In this document: one piece after another, positions 1-11,840 of the stretch | Position numbering within the stretch: the first letter of the stretch is position 1 | How the letters are laid out: every line of letters begins with the position of its first letter | DNA from: Cacajao melanocephalus | Lineage: Eukaryota; Chordata; Mammalia; Primates; Pitheciidae | DNA length: 64,000 nt | Direction of reading: 5' to 3' | NCBI GenBank assembly: GCA_963573385.1 | Contig: CAUYLG010041326.1 | Coordinates: 56,255 to 120,254 of the forward strand | Notes under the pieces: model-generated | Database searches by the model: none | Seen by the model: only the letters and a program-made list of their open reading frames with translations | What the model was told of the DNA's origin: nothing | Translations under genes and position numbers: made by a program

Positions 1-1380
1 TGCTGCTTTGATGAAGCTAGACTAAGGGACAGGGTGTTGGTGACCTGGAGTGAGGAGTGGGTGGAGGGAGCTCTTCTCTGGTGGGTCAGGTTGGGAGGCA
101 GAAGAGAGGCAGGCAGTGAGTCGTGTCCTGCTCTTTGGAGCCTGTGCTGCGGCGTGGAGTTATAAAGAAATTTGTTTCCTGGAGGCCCAAAGAGGTCAGT
201 CCTGGGAAGAGGTCAATGGCCCAGTCCGGAGTCCTAAGACCTAAAAGGGCTTCTACATTAAAGACATGACCCCTTCATTTGACAGTTAAATACACAGAGG
301 CATAAAAGGGGAAGACACTTGCTCAAGGTCACCCAGCCTGTGGGTGACAACTGACCCCAACCCCTCCAGGACCCTTATGGTGCTAGGATGCCTGACACAA
401 GCCCCAGTCCTCACATTTACAACGGAGACTTGGGGACTGCTGGACCCCAAGTCCCCGCTTGTCAGAGAAAGCGCCGAGGCTCTGCGAAGGTCATGAAAGC
501 CAGGAAGGGGCAGAGCTGGAACTCAACGCCTCGCCCAGCAGGCTGCCTCGTGGAATCCATTCCTGGGTGTCGGCGCATCCCTGCTTACCCTGTGTGATCT
601 CTGTATTGAGGCCATTGCCAGATCTAGGCTTGCCAAAATCCAAATTGACCCAGGATAGCTAATAAGATCAGTGGCAGCTAATGAGAATCAGATGCTGGAG
701 TGGAGGCTGCTGCAGGAACCTCAGTTGCTTAGCTGGGTTTGCTCCAAGAACTTTGGACAGGCCCTGAGGATGTCACATTCCTTCCCTACAAGGTCCCCTC
801 CCTCTTAGCCCATGACCATGCCCTGTGGCTTTGAGTTCTCTGCACATCCTCTCATCTCTGTCCGGAGCCCTGCGTCTTTTCTCCTGGGGCATTGCATGGG
901 AAAAAGAGCTGAAATTCTGGCAGATTCTCTAGGACCACCCAGCTGGACAGCAGTGACCGAGTTCCTACAAATGAGAGAGTCTGAAGTAGGGGCTCTCTCT
1001 GTTTCTGCCCCTGCCCAGTTCCCAGCAAAAGGATTGGTTGTCGTGACCCAGCTTTGCCAGGGCGAAGTTCAGAGCAGGAGTGGAACCAAGGTAGACAGGC
1101 CAAGAGGTTGGTCCCTGGAGACATCTTATCTGGATCTAGAGCACAAATCTGCCACTCAGTGTCTGATCTTAACCTCTCTGTGACATATCCTTGAGGTAAA
1201 ATGAGTTAATCCTCATAAAATATTTAGCACACAGCAAATGAGCAGAAGCAATGATTACAAGTGCAAAGTTATCCAACCTCAGAAGTGTAGGGGGTGCTTG
1301 TGCTTTAAGGCAAAACTTGTAACCCTTGCTGTAGATAATCTGCCAAGGCTAAGGTGCTTGGGGACAAGGCGATGTCTTCC
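1..1380. other. Mostly unique intronic or upstream sequence
   Basis: No exon, CpG island or young repeat is visible apart from a MIR-like piece at 270-345. The open frames here lack any recognisable protein character. If ABAT's most distal first exon lies close by, it is not obvious from the sequence. Confidence 0.4.
270..345 (-). mobile_element. MIR SINE fragment
   Basis: CACTTGCTCAAGGTCACCCAG is the reverse of the MIR 'tgtgaccttgggcaagt' core. Confidence 0.5.
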
Positions 1381-1384
1381 CAGA

Positions 1385-1545
1385 CAGACAGTGCAGTATG
1401 CAGAATGGACCACAGACCCTGAAGTCAGAGGGAGCAGAGAGTTGGCCGCTGATAGTGGCTGTCTGTGGAGCCTAAGGCAAGCCATTCATGTCTCTGAGCC
1501 TCAGTTCCTCATCTTTGAAAGAGGTTTGCTGGGGTTGGACATCAG
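1385..1545 (+). mobile_element. MIR SINE fragment
   Basis: A degraded 'GGCAAGCCATTCATGTCTCTGAGCCTCAGTTCCTCATCTTT' type core matches MIR in forward orientation (read here as a description of positions 1479-1518). Confidence 0.6.
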
Positions 1546-1567
1546 ATAAGAAACAGGTCTAGATGAG

Positions 1568-1793
1568 GGGTTCTCATCTTGGGCACTGTTGACATATGAG
1601 TGGGAGGATTCTTTATTGTGGGAATACCCTGAGTATTGTATGATATTCAGCAGTGCCTCTGGTCTCTACCTACTAGATGCTAGAAACACTCCCTACCCCA
1701 TGAGTCATGTCCGTCAGAAATGTCTGCAGTCATTGCCAAATGTGCCCTAGGGAGCAAAATCATCCTTTTCCTTCCCTATTGAGAACTGCTGGT
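1568..1793 (-). mobile_element. MER20 hAT-Charlie MITE
   Basis: Reverse-oriented MER20: it opens with GGGTTCTCATCTTGGGCACT, contains the CTACTAGATGC and CATTGCCAAATGT cores, and closes with GAGAACTGCTGG. It looks full length (about 220 bp). Confidence 0.85.
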
Positions 1794-1843
1794 CTAATAT
1801 ATGGCCTTAAACATAGTTGATACTTTGTATAAAACAGCTTCCT

Positions 1844-2168
1844 GGCTGAGGTGGGTGGATGACTTGAGCCCAGCAGTGTGAGACCAGCCTGGGCAACATG
1901 CTGGGCAGTCAGCACTTTGGGAGGCTGAGGCGGGTGGATCACCCATCTCTGCAAAACACAATTTAAAAAAATTAGCCAGGAGTGGTGGCCGGTGCCTGGA
2001 GTCCTAGCAACCTGGGAGGCTGAGGTGGGAGGATCACTTGAGCCTGGGGAGGTCGAAGCCGCAGTGAGCCTTGATCACACCTCTGCACTCCAGCCTGGGT
2101 GACAGAGTGAGACCCTGTCTCCACACACACACACACACACACACACAAACAAACAAACAAAATAAAAC
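1844..2168 (+). mobile_element. AluJ-like, 5' truncated, perfect 13-bp TSD
   Basis: Flanked by AAAACAGCTTCCT at 1831-1843 and 2171-2183. A piece of left arm is repeated near 1905-1946. The tail has become (CA)n followed by (AAAC)n. Confidence 0.9.
2122..2165 (+). repeat. (CA)n(AAAC)n microsatellite in Alu tail
   Basis: About 13 CA units followed by CAAA units, grown from the A tail of the preceding Alu. Confidence 0.9.
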
Positions 2169-2296
2169 CAAAAACAGCTTCCTTCTTGCACAAGCTCCTT
2201 GTGTTGGCTTCTGTGTGATGAGAAGCGGATGTGTCCAGCTGTGGTGCCTCCCCGTGTTAATGACAATTTGAATTCCTCACGTTTACACAGGACTTT

Positions 2297-2437
2297 CTTG
2301 TTTGGTTTTTGTTTTTATTTTTAGTAGAGACAGTCAACTGGTCTCAAACTCCTGAGCTTAAGCGATCCTCCCACCTTGGCTTCCCAAAGCACTGGGGTTA
2401 CAGGTGTGTTACAGGCATGAGCCACAGCGCCCAGCCT
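2297..2437 (-). mobile_element. Alu fragment, one arm only
   Basis: Starts at TTTTAGTAGAGACAG and ends in GCGCCCAGCC. Likely TSD ACACAGGACTTT / ACATAGGACCTT at 2285 and 2439. Confidence 0.85.
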
Positions 2438-2449
2438 ACATAGGACCTT

Positions 2450-2545
2450 ATCATCTCCAAAGCACTGTTGTAGCCACTGTTTCTCACTCTACAGATAAGC
2501 AAACGAAGGCTCACAGAAGTTAAAAGACTTGTCTAAGATCATCAC
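2450..2545 (-). mobile_element. MIR SINE fragment
   Basis: CTACAGATAAGCAAACGAAGGCTCACAGA corresponds to the reversed MIR 'cctcagtttcctcatctgta' core (positions 2491-2519). Confidence 0.6.
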
Positions 2546-2632
2546 CTCCTTCTCCACCACAGATGAAAGAAACTTTCATGCCAGAAATTGTTTGAAAAAC
2601 AACTGAGTTCTGGGCCTTCTTCAGATTAGTTA

Positions 2633-3300
<668 letters not shown>

Positions 3301-3364
3301 ATATTCATGGAGGAAGAAGAAGAAAAGAAATCACCTGCTTCCTATGCATTAAAAATGAGTAAAG

Positions 3365-3526
3365 TGGACTGCCCGCGTGGCTCACATCCGTGATCCCAGC
3401 ACTTTGGGAGGCTGAGGCAGGAGAATAGCTTGAGCCCAGGAGTTTGAGGCTGCAGTGAGTTGTGAACGAGCCACTGCACAGCCTGGGCAACAAAGGGAGA
3501 CTCTAAATATTAATCAAAAAATTAAA
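3365..3526 (+). mobile_element. Alu with large internal deletion
   Basis: Left-arm start (CGTGGCTCACATCCGTGATC) joins directly to a right-arm end (GAGCCACTGCACAGCCTGGG), giving about 140 bp plus tail. Confidence 0.8.
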
Positions 3527-3744
3527 ATGAGCAGAGCACAACCCACAGAGGTTGAGAGACTTGCTCACACCAGAAGTTGCCAGTGGCGAAATTCAGCTTT
3601 GAGTTTGCTAATAGTTCTGGGACCAAGAGACAGGAATCTGAGGCTCATCTTAGCAGGCCACACTTCCTTACCATGGGGGAATTCATTCTCTGAGCACCTA
3701 GAGAAATCTTGGTGTCAGACTGACCTCACCAAAATCAGGTTTCC

Positions 3745-3955
3745 ACCACATGATGACCTCAGGTCAGCCACTTTATCTCTCAGTGTCTTATTTCTCTATC
3801 TTTAAAATAGCTAAAAGACAAAGAAAAAAACATGAAAGCCAAAAACAAAAAATGGTAGAAGGAGGGGACAATAGTAGAACCTCCCTTATTGGGCTGCTGT
3901 GAGGATTAGATAAAACCATGTGTTCAGACCCCTGGTCCTTAGTAGGTGAATAATT
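3745..3955 (+). mobile_element. MIR SINE
   Basis: Forward MIR including GGGCTGCTGTGAGGATTAGAT and a terminal TTAGTAGGTGAATAATTA; an A-rich insertion sits at about 3815-3850. Confidence 0.65.
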
Positions 3956-4369
3956 AACACAAGCCCTGGTCTCTCCTGTCTTTTTCTCTGCTTGCCTGCT
4001 CCTTGCCAGGAGGCAGAAGACAAAAGCCTCAGGAAGGACAGGAGGGGGCTGGGGGCTCCTGAGGCTTAGCAGGCTGAATCAGTCGTCCCCACTTCTTCAC
4101 TCTGCCCTCGCATCCACCATGACCACTTCACTACAGGAGCTTTTAGCAGAAAGCCTGGGGAGCATTCTGAGGGGATCTGTGCTCTAGCTGCTCCTCCCTG
4201 GGGTCTAACCATCCTTGCTTTCTCTAGACACTCCATGCATTAGAGTGTCTTATCCGTTACAGGGATGGGATGGCATCATGTGGCGTGTAATTATACGTCC
4301 CTTTAATAGTAATATTGACTCTCAAGGGCAAGTTTTCCTCCTCTTTCAAAAGCTATTTTACATTGCATC
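3956..4369. other. Unique intronic sequence
   Basis: No repeat or exon recognised; a short purine-rich stretch lies at 4020-4070. Confidence 0.4.
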
Positions 4370-4640
4370 TTTTATAGGTAGTCTTCCCTGACCTCCCCCC
4401 ACCTCCGGTCAGGAAAACCATTTCTTTTCTTCCCAACTCCTGTCATCGACATTCTAGATTTCCTGGGTCCATCACATCCTAGACTTCTTGGGTCCATTGC
4501 TCTTTGCTGAGTTTCCTCCCAACCTATAATTGCCTGGGAGCAGCTGTCACATCCATCACATTTATTCCTGTATCCCAAATGTCCCAAATTCACTATGTAC
4601 ACAGTAGATACTCAAGGAGCATTGATTGAATGCAGAAATG
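4370..4640 (+). mobile_element. L2 LINE 3' end
   Basis: Begins with AGTCTTCCCTGACCTCCCC and ends with ACACAGTAGATACTCAAG and TTGATTGAATG, the usual L2 terminus. Confidence 0.65.
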
Positions 4641-4699
4641 TATTTTTTTAATTGGGGTAAAATACACATAACATGAAATTGACCATTTTCACCATTTTA

Positions 4700-5102
<403 letters not shown>

Positions 5103-5385
5103 TAAAAGGAAACTCTACCCATTATGCCATCACAGCCCATCCCCCAGCCCTCAAAAACCACTTTGGCTTTCTGTCTCTACGGACTTGTCTAATCTGGATA
5201 TTTCATATAAGTGGAATTATACAGTATATGGCCTATTGTGTCTGACTTCTCTATGATGTAGCATGAATGTAGTACTTCATTCCTTTTTTAGGGCAGCATA
5301 ATATTCTCTTGAATGGATATACCATAATTTGTTTATCCATTCGTTAGTTGATAGCATATGGGTTGTTTCACCTCTTGGCTATTGT

Positions 5386-5696
5386 TTTATTTTGTTTTGT
5401 TGAGACAAGGTCTCATTCTGTCACCCAGGCTGAAGTGTGGTGGTATGTTGGTGGCTTACTGCAGCCTTGACCTCCTGGGCTCAAGTGATCCTCCCACCTC
5501 AGCCTCCTGAGTAGTAGCTGGGACTACAGACATGAACCACCTTGCCTGGCTAATTTTTTGTTGCTGTTGTTTTTTACTTTTTGTAGAGATGAGGTTTCAC
5601 TATGTTGACCAGGCTAGTGCCAAACTCCTGGTCTCACAATCCTCCCACCTTGGCCTCCCAAAGTGTTGGGATTACAGGCATGAGCCACTGTCATCC
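5386..5696 (-). mobile_element. AluJ-like in L1M
   Basis: The CCTGGGCTCAAGTGATCCTCCC block points to an AluJ. The 3' part ends irregularly at about 5696. Confidence 0.9.
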
Positions 5697-5942
5697 ACAT
5701 GTGTGTGCCAGGCCCACCCTTTGGCTATTATTAACATGTATATACAAGTTTTGGTTTGAAGACCTGTCTTCAGTTATTTTGGATATATGCCCAAGAGGGG
5801 AACTGATGGTCATGTGGTAACTCTTCTTTTCAACGTTTGAAAAAGAGAACTCTGTTTTTCACAGCAGCTGTACCATTTTACATTCCCACCAGCTATGTAT
5901 AAGAGTTCTCATTTTTCCACATCCTCACCAATACTCGTTTAC

Positions 5943-6250
5943 TTTTTTTTTTTCTTTAATTGGGACAGAGTCTTACTATGTCACCCAGGCTGGAGTGCCA
6001 TCACACGATCCTAGCTCACTGCAACCTCCACCTCCCAGGTTCAAGTGATTCTTATGCTTCAGCCTCCTGAGTAGCTGGGATTACAGGGGAGGGCCACCAT
6101 CACGCCTGGCTAATTTTTTTGTATTTTTAGTAGAGACAGGGTTTCACCATATTGGCCAGGCTGGTCTTGAACTCCTGGCCTCAAGTGATCCACTCGCCTC
6201 GGCCTCCCAAACTACTGGGATTAAAGGAGTGAGCCACTGTGCCCAGCCTC
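5943..6250 (-). mobile_element. AluS-like in L1M
   Basis: Poly-T start and GTGCCCAGCC end; two complete arms. Confidence 0.92.
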
Positions 6251-6458
6251 CATTATTATTATTACTATTATTGTCACTCTAGCAGGTGTGAAGTGGTACC
6301 ACATTGTGGTTTTGATTTGCATTTCCCTAATGACTGATGACATTGAGCATCTTATGTGTTTGCTGGTTATTCGTATATTATCTTTGAGGAGATGTCTACT
6401 CAAGTTATTTGCCCCTTTTTGAATTGAGTTCTTTTTGTTCTTGCGCTGTAAGAGTTCT

Positions 6459-6746
6459 TTTTTTTTTTTGACACAGTCTCACTTTTCACCCAAGCTGGAG
6501 TGCAGTGATATGATCATAGCTTACGGCAGCCTCGATTTCACAAACTCAAATACTTCTGCGTCAGTCTTTCAAGTAGCTGGGACAACAGGTGCCACCACAC
6601 CCAGCTAATTTTTTAAAAAACATTTTTGTTCAGATGGGGTGTCCCTACGTAGCCCAGGCTGGTTTTGAACTTCTAGGATCAAGCAGTTCTCCCACCTTGG
6701 CCTCACAAAGTGCTGGGATTACAAGTGTGAACTGCCTCATCTGCCC
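6459..6746 (-). mobile_element. AluJ-like, diverged
   Basis: Poly-T then GACACAGTCTCACTTTTCACC; a J-type middle and a degraded end (CTCATCTGCCCC). Confidence 0.88.
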
Positions 6747-6930
6747 CAGAGTTCTTTATATAAATAAATGTTTCTTTGTGTCACCATTTCTTCATCCACT
6801 TAAATATTTGCTCAGCTCCTGTAGGGCAGATACTGTCCTGTGATCCTGGGATACCAAGGTGGAAAGAATACCACTTCCTGCCCATAAGGAACTCAACAGT
6901 CTACTGCAAAGTTGCTCAGCTACTACAACT
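6747..6930. mobile_element. Ancient repeat, L2-like, family uncertain
   Basis: GGGCAGATACTGTCCTGTGATCC and CCTGCCCATAAGGAACTCAACAG resemble a widespread old mammalian repeat that I cannot name with certainty (positions 6825-6901). Confidence 0.35.
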
Positions 6931-7012
6931 ATTTATTTATTTATTTTATTTTTTTTTTAAGAGGGAGTCTTGCTCTGTCACCCAGGCTAGAGTGCAGTGG
7001 CATGATCATGTT
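6931..7012 (-). mobile_element. Alu fragment (tail and right-arm end only)
   Basis: T-rich lead followed by CACCCAGGCTAGAGTGCAGT, ending abruptly at 7012. Confidence 0.8.
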
Positions 7013-7434
<422 letters not shown>

Positions 7435-7617
7435 GCGTCTATACTATTGACATGGAAGCATGGCTGTCCTGTGCTGGGTGTTTAGCAACATTCTTGGCCT
7501 CCACCCACGAGATGCTGGCAACATACCTTCCTCCAAGTTGTGACAACCGGGAAATGTCTCCAGGCATTATGAAGTGTCCCCTGGGGAACGAGATTGCCCC
7601 TGGTTGAGAATCACTGG
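7435..7617 (-). mobile_element. MER20 MITE, second copy
   Basis: Reverse MER20: ACTATTGACAT, GTTGTGACAACCGGGAAATG and GTTGAGAATCACTGG. The end nearest the Alu is missing. Confidence 0.85.
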
Positions 7618-7678
7618 TTAGAGGCTAAGACAGGCATGTATATCTACAATTTCAATCAGATTGCTTGTGCGTAACAGG

Positions 7679-7835
7679 ATACACACACACACACGAGGCA
7701 TTCAGGATGTATCTGTTAGATGTTAGATGGCTGGGGGTGTGAATGGATGCATGGATGGACAGACACGACCCCTTTGTTGGTTGGATAGATTGGTAGATGC
7801 GTTTGTGAATGAATGGATGAATAAATGAATGCAAT
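7679..7835. repeat. Short (CA)n and degenerate (TGGA)n
   Basis: (CA)7 at 7680-7694, then loose TGGA/TGAA units at 7741-7832. Confidence 0.7.
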
Positions 7836-7914
7836 TTACAAGCTCTACCATGGGAAAACAGAACACTGTTCTTCCAGAATAGCCTACCCCCTTATCTCTG
7901 TATAGCACAGTGTT

Positions 7915-8050
7915 TTTTGAAGTTTAGCATCAGAATCCCCTCAAGAGCTTGCTAAAACACAGATTGATGCCCTCTGCCCACCAGAATTATGATTTAGTAG
8001 AATCACCAGCCTGGCAGAATGTTCCCAACTCTATTTCCATGTTCTCTAGG
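7915..8050 (+). mobile_element. MER5A hAT MITE
   Basis: GAAGTTTAGCATCAGAATCCC and GCTAAAACACAGATTGATGCCC match the MER5A 5' half (7918-7970). Confidence 0.8.
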
Positions 8051-8243
8051 AATCCTGGACCAGCCCCCCGGCCCCTGCCAACCTTGTCCATTCTCAGAGG
8101 TCCCATCACCTTCACTGCCAGTATCTCCCATTTAGGGGCTAACATCTGTTACCTTGGATATTGGCCACATGCCAGCACTCTGTCCCTTGGCTGCACTGAG
8201 AATTCCTTCAAAGGTGGGACCCACTGTATTCTAGTACCTTGCT
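8051..8243. other. Short unassigned interval
   Basis: Lies between two MER5A copies; no repeat or coding signal recognised. Confidence 0.3.
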
Positions 8244-8400
8244 ATTAAAAGTGTGATCCAGTGGCCAGCAGCATTCCATCATCTAGGAGCTAGCTAGAAA
8301 TGCAGAATCTTGGGCCCCACCCAGAACTACAGAATGTGAATCTGCATTTCAACAATATCCCCCAGGGTGATTTGTGTGCAGTTTTAAGTTTGAGAAGCCT
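8244..8400 (-). mobile_element. MER5A MITE, second copy, opposite orientation
   Basis: CTAGAAATGCAGAATCTTGG and CAGTTTTAAGTTTGAGAAG identify reverse MER5A. It is near full length. Confidence 0.82.
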
Positions 8401-8715
8401 ATTTTAGGACAGAGCTGTAACCCCACACTCAGAGCTAAGCTAGGGATAGCTTTGCTGATAAGTTACATTGACAGCATCTGTTACAGTGTAGTTGGTGCCT
8501 GAGCTGAGACATCTTGCAGGCATTATTGGTCATTTGTATCTTTGCCTGATGTTATCTCTTGAAATGTCTACACTGTCCTGGCTTTACCCGTGGGAAAACA
8601 GAAGCCCATGGTAAAATAGAAGCCAAGAGGAGCAGTGCCTTGCTCAAGGTCACACGATGACCACGAAGCAGAGTGATCACCGTCCAGTCCTTGAAGGGAA
8701 TGGGATCAAGAGGAT

Positions 8716-8728
8716 TGAAATGCTGTAA
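8716..8728. repeat. 5' target-site duplication of the 7SL copy
   Basis: The 13-base sequence matches 9062-9074 at 12 of 13 positions, marking the insertion. Confidence 0.8.
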
Positions 8729-8730
8729 CC

Positions 8731-9028
8731 ACTGCGCACGGTGGCACATGCCTGTAGTCCCAGCAACTTGGGAGGCTGAGGCAGGAGGATTGCTTGAGCC
8801 CAGGAGTCCTGGGCCATAGTGTACTATGCCAATCATGTGTCTGCACTAGTTTGGCATCAATATGGTGACCTCTTGGGAGTGGGGGACCACCAGGTCGCCT
8901 AAGGAGGGGTGAACCAGCCCAGGTCAGAAACGGAGCAGGTCTGACCTCCTGTGCTGATCGGTAGCGGAATCACGCCTGTAAATAGCTACTGCACTCCAGC
9001 CTGGGCAACATAGCGAGACCCTGTTTCT
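8731..9028 (+). pseudogene. 7SL (SRP) RNA retrocopy, nearly full length
   Basis: This is not an Alu. The middle carries the 7SL S-domain that Alu lacks, including the stretch reading GACCACCAGG, then CCTAAGGAGGGG and GAAACGGAGCAGGTC. It runs from the 5' Alu-domain end to the terminal CTCT-like end, about 298 bases against roughly 300 for the functional RNA, followed by an A-rich tail. Flanking copies of TGAAATGCTG(T/C)AA at 8716-8728 and 9062-9074 are target-site duplications, so it was inserted by L1 machinery. Many differences look like decayed CpGs. I infer a pseudogene. Confidence 0.93.
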
Positions 9029-9189
9029 AGAAAAATAAAAGGTGGGGGTAGAGAAAGGAACTGAAATGCTGCAATGATAATGACAGTATGGGGTGGAAGG
9101 GTAACATTCTGAAGCTACTTAGGTTTGTCCTCTGAAAGTGGAGAAAGGGGAGATCACTTAAAAGTGGTGCAAGAATAAGAACGTAAGTT

Positions 9190-9300
9190 GTTTTCTTTCA
9201 TTTATTCAACCAGTGTTTATTGGGTACTTACTGGACTCCGGGCATGGTTGTCTGGCATCTGTAGTATTAAGCAAGGAAAGCCAGACCTCTCTTTTGGTGA
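9190..9300. mobile_element. L2/MIR-type fragment, uncertain
   Basis: TTTATTCAACCAGTGTTTAT and GGGTACTTACTGGACTCCGGG resemble the shared L2/MIR3 end. Confidence 0.4.
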
Positions 9301-9402
9301 CTTATCTGGAGTGGACAGATGTAGCCATCTGGCACTCATTCATTCGTCAATGAGTGTGTTCATTTATTGTATGATTTCCATGTGTTGTGTACAGTAGTAG
9401 GG

Positions 9403-9472
9403 GTATGTGTGTGTCTATGTGTCTGTGTGTGAGAGAGAGACAGAGAGAGAGAGCGATGGAGGGAGAGACAAC
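9403..9472 (+). repeat. (TG)n(GA)n microsatellite
   Basis: Broken TG units run into GAGAGACAGAGAGAGAGAG. Confidence 0.85.
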
Positions 9473-9760
9473 AACTCAGCTACTGCACCAGTGCGTCTTC
9501 TAGATTAGCCATGCAGAAACAGGCCCCAACACAAGGACCGCACTGTGAGGTGAGTGCCAAAGATGTGTGGGTGTGAATAGAGGCTCAAGCTCAAAGTAGA
9601 AAGAGGTTACCACTCCCTGTTCCTGGGGATTCCGGGGAAGCAATTTCAGGAGGAAAAGGCAGAAAAGAAGAGAAAGAGACTCTGGGCATGTGAGCACCAT
9701 GAACAAGCCCAGAGAGTTCATAGGAAGCCATTCCAAGAAAATTGCAGGGGAAAAAAGAAC

Positions 9761-10200
9761 AGGCTAGGCACGGTGGCTCTCACACCTGCAATTCCAGCAC
9801 TTTGGGAGCCTGAGACAGGTGAATCACTTGAATCCAGGAGTTCAAGACCCGCCTGACCAACATGGCAAAACCCCGCCTCTACAAAAAATGCAAAATTAGC
9901 CAGGCATGGTGATGCTTGCTTACCGTCCCAGCTACTCAGGAAGCTGAGGCAGGAGGATTACTTGAGCCCAGGAGTTTGAGACCAGCCTGGGCAACCTAGG
10001 AAGACCTCTCAAGGCCCCTTCTCTACACAAAATTTTAAAAATTAGGTGTGCTGACGTGCATCTGTAGTCCCAGCTACTCAGGAGGCTGAGGCAGGGGGGT
10101 CACTTGAGTAGAGGAGGCTGAGTCTACATTGACCCATGATCATGCCACTGCACTCCAGCCTGGGCAACAGAGCGAGATCCTGTCTCAAAAAAAAAAAAAA
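9761..10200 (+). mobile_element. Trimeric Alu (three arms, 440 bp)
   Basis: A left arm is followed by a hybrid arm that starts like a right arm (GTCCCAGCTACTCAGGAAG) and becomes left-like (GAGCCCAGGAGTTTGAGACC), then a normal right arm and A14. It exceeds a normal Alu by about 140 bp. Confidence 0.88.
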
Positions 10201-10471
10201 GTTAGGGGTTAAAATCGTGAATCTCATACAGATACAAAATAAAAACAAACACTTAACAATTTTATTAGGCTCCTTCAGTGAGGGAACCAGGCAGACATTA
10301 GAACCAGTTCAAAGGAAAATCAAATGAAGCACAAAAATGTGAAGAGTCGAGGAATGTCTAAATAGATTCTAGACAGAGGCAGACACAGTTGGACAAGGCA
10401 GAATTTGCTTGTCTGTCAGTTTTCTACAGCTTCCAAAGGAGTCAACAAAATAGTTTGAAAATAATGAAGAA

Positions 10472-10607
10472 GGTCAGGCACGGCGGCTCACGCTTGCAAT
10501 CCTAGCACTTTGGGAGGCTGAGGTGGACAGATTGCTTGAGCTCAGTTCGAGACCAGCTTGGGCAACATGGTGAAATCCTAACTTTAACAAAAATACAAAA
10601 AAATTAG
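10472..10607 (+). mobile_element. Alu left arm only
   Basis: Starts at TCAGGCACGGCGGCTCACGC and stops in the A-rich linker (AAAAATACAAAAAAATTAG). Confidence 0.88.
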
Positions 10608-10609
10608 TC

Positions 10610-10755
10610 AATCATCCTTTCTGAGCATTCATTTCCTGTCTCTGAAATCTGGTCAGCCTTTCCTCATAGGACTGTTGCGAGTGACAAGGTGAGCAAATAC
10701 ATACCAGTATGCAGCCAATGTGAGTGGCCGTTACTCACAGGTCATTGTCATTATC
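10610..10755 (+). mobile_element. MIR SINE, degraded
   Basis: TGTCTCTGAAATCTGG then CTCATAGGACTGTTGCGAG fit MIR in forward orientation. Confidence 0.5.
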
Positions 10756-11340
10756 ACAGGTAAAGCCAGAGCCAAAACTCTGTCCAGGGTCCTCTGCATG
10801 TTTTTTCCCGTTCATCCTGCCAGCCTACCTCTGAATCCCTCCTGGAACCTGTCCCTAGGTCACAATGTCCACGCTCTTCTGAGTGTGGCTCTTTTTTGAG
10901 CCCTGCTTCCAGACCCTTCTGGGACTGGACGCTTAGGGCTGGGGCAGGACGCCAAGCATGCAAATCTGCATACAGGCATTCATTTGCACAAATGCTCCTC
11001 CGTGTGCACATTTCCACAAATGCTCCTCCGTGTGCACATTTCCAGCCTGTCCCCAGACCAGCACTCAGCCTGCAAAGCCAGCAGAGCGCTATTTACAGCT
11101 CTGGGCAAAGAGAGAGGAGGCAGGCTTTGTTCCCATGCACAAAACAGCCCTACCCTGCCGGGGCAGTGCCTTGCTCTTTTGGCTGGTGTTCGGCCAACCT
11201 TATCCTGAAGGAGCTTCCAGGTTCTAAAACCTTTTGCAAGAAGGCCAGCAATCTGCCCCTGGAATTGGCTGTTTCCCTAATGAAACCTGCGCTCAACGGC
11301 AGGTGAGAAAAGGTGTCTGTCTACTCTCCATTCAGCTTCC
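10756..11340. other. Unique GC-moderate interval with a 28-bp tandem duplication
   Basis: No interspersed repeat is recognised. It carries the perfect tandem pair at 10988-11043. Several overlapping open frames of 70-136 codons span it but show no known protein. Confidence 0.4.
10988..11043 (+). repeat. Perfect 28-bp tandem duplication (2 copies)
   Basis: Unit starts ACAAATGCTCCTCCGTG and ends GCACATTTCC. Copies at 10988-11015 and 11016-11043 are identical, implying a recent duplication. Confidence 0.95.
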
Positions 11341-11344
11341 AGGA

Positions 11345-11520
11345 GGATATTTCTCAAGTGCTAATAAAATCACATCACTGCCTTGCTTAAATCTCTTCCG
11401 TGGTTCCCTACGGGACTCTGAGTCAAGTCCAAATTCATGATCATGGGTTACCTGGCCAGACGTGATCCACTCGTTCTACGGCCTCCACTTGCCACTCCTC
11501 ACCCACCCATGCCTGTCCGT
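11345..11520 (+). mobile_element. L2 LINE fragment
   Basis: AAAATCACATCACTGCCTTG, then CTGAGTCAAGTCCAAATTC and GGCCTCCACTTGCC follow the L2 consensus region. Confidence 0.65.
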
Positions 11521-11699
11521 TTGAACACTGGTTTTATAGAAAAGAGCTATGCATTGCCTACTTACAACACAACTTTTTGAATTATCTGATTCTAGCCTTG
11601 TTTATTATTATTAGTAATAATAATGGGTAAACTGAGGCCAGAGACAGCAGTGGGCATATGCAGAGGTGTCCATGTGGGTCAGTCCTGGACACCAGGGCT
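11521..11699. other. Unassigned interval
   Basis: Contains a short TTATTATTATTAGTAATAATAAT palindromic AT stretch near 11601-11622 and a MIR-like GTAAACTGAGGCCAGAGA remnant. Confidence 0.3.
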
Positions 11700-11840
11700 C
11701 CAGAGTCTTAGAGTCCTCAAGCCTTGCCTCTCACTAGAAATGCTCAGTTTACCCATCTGTCAATGGGTGCAATAACATCTTTTCACCTAATGATCACAGC
11801 AGAGTTTGGGAATACGAAGTACCACTGCAAATGAGAAAGG
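11700..11840 (+). mobile_element. MIR SINE fragment
   Basis: CTCAGTTTACCCATCTGTCA begins the MIR core at 11744. Confidence 0.6.

Noticed and set aside
8731..9028. Initial reading as an Alu
   Set aside because: The central S-domain sequence is specific to 7SL RNA and missing from Alu.
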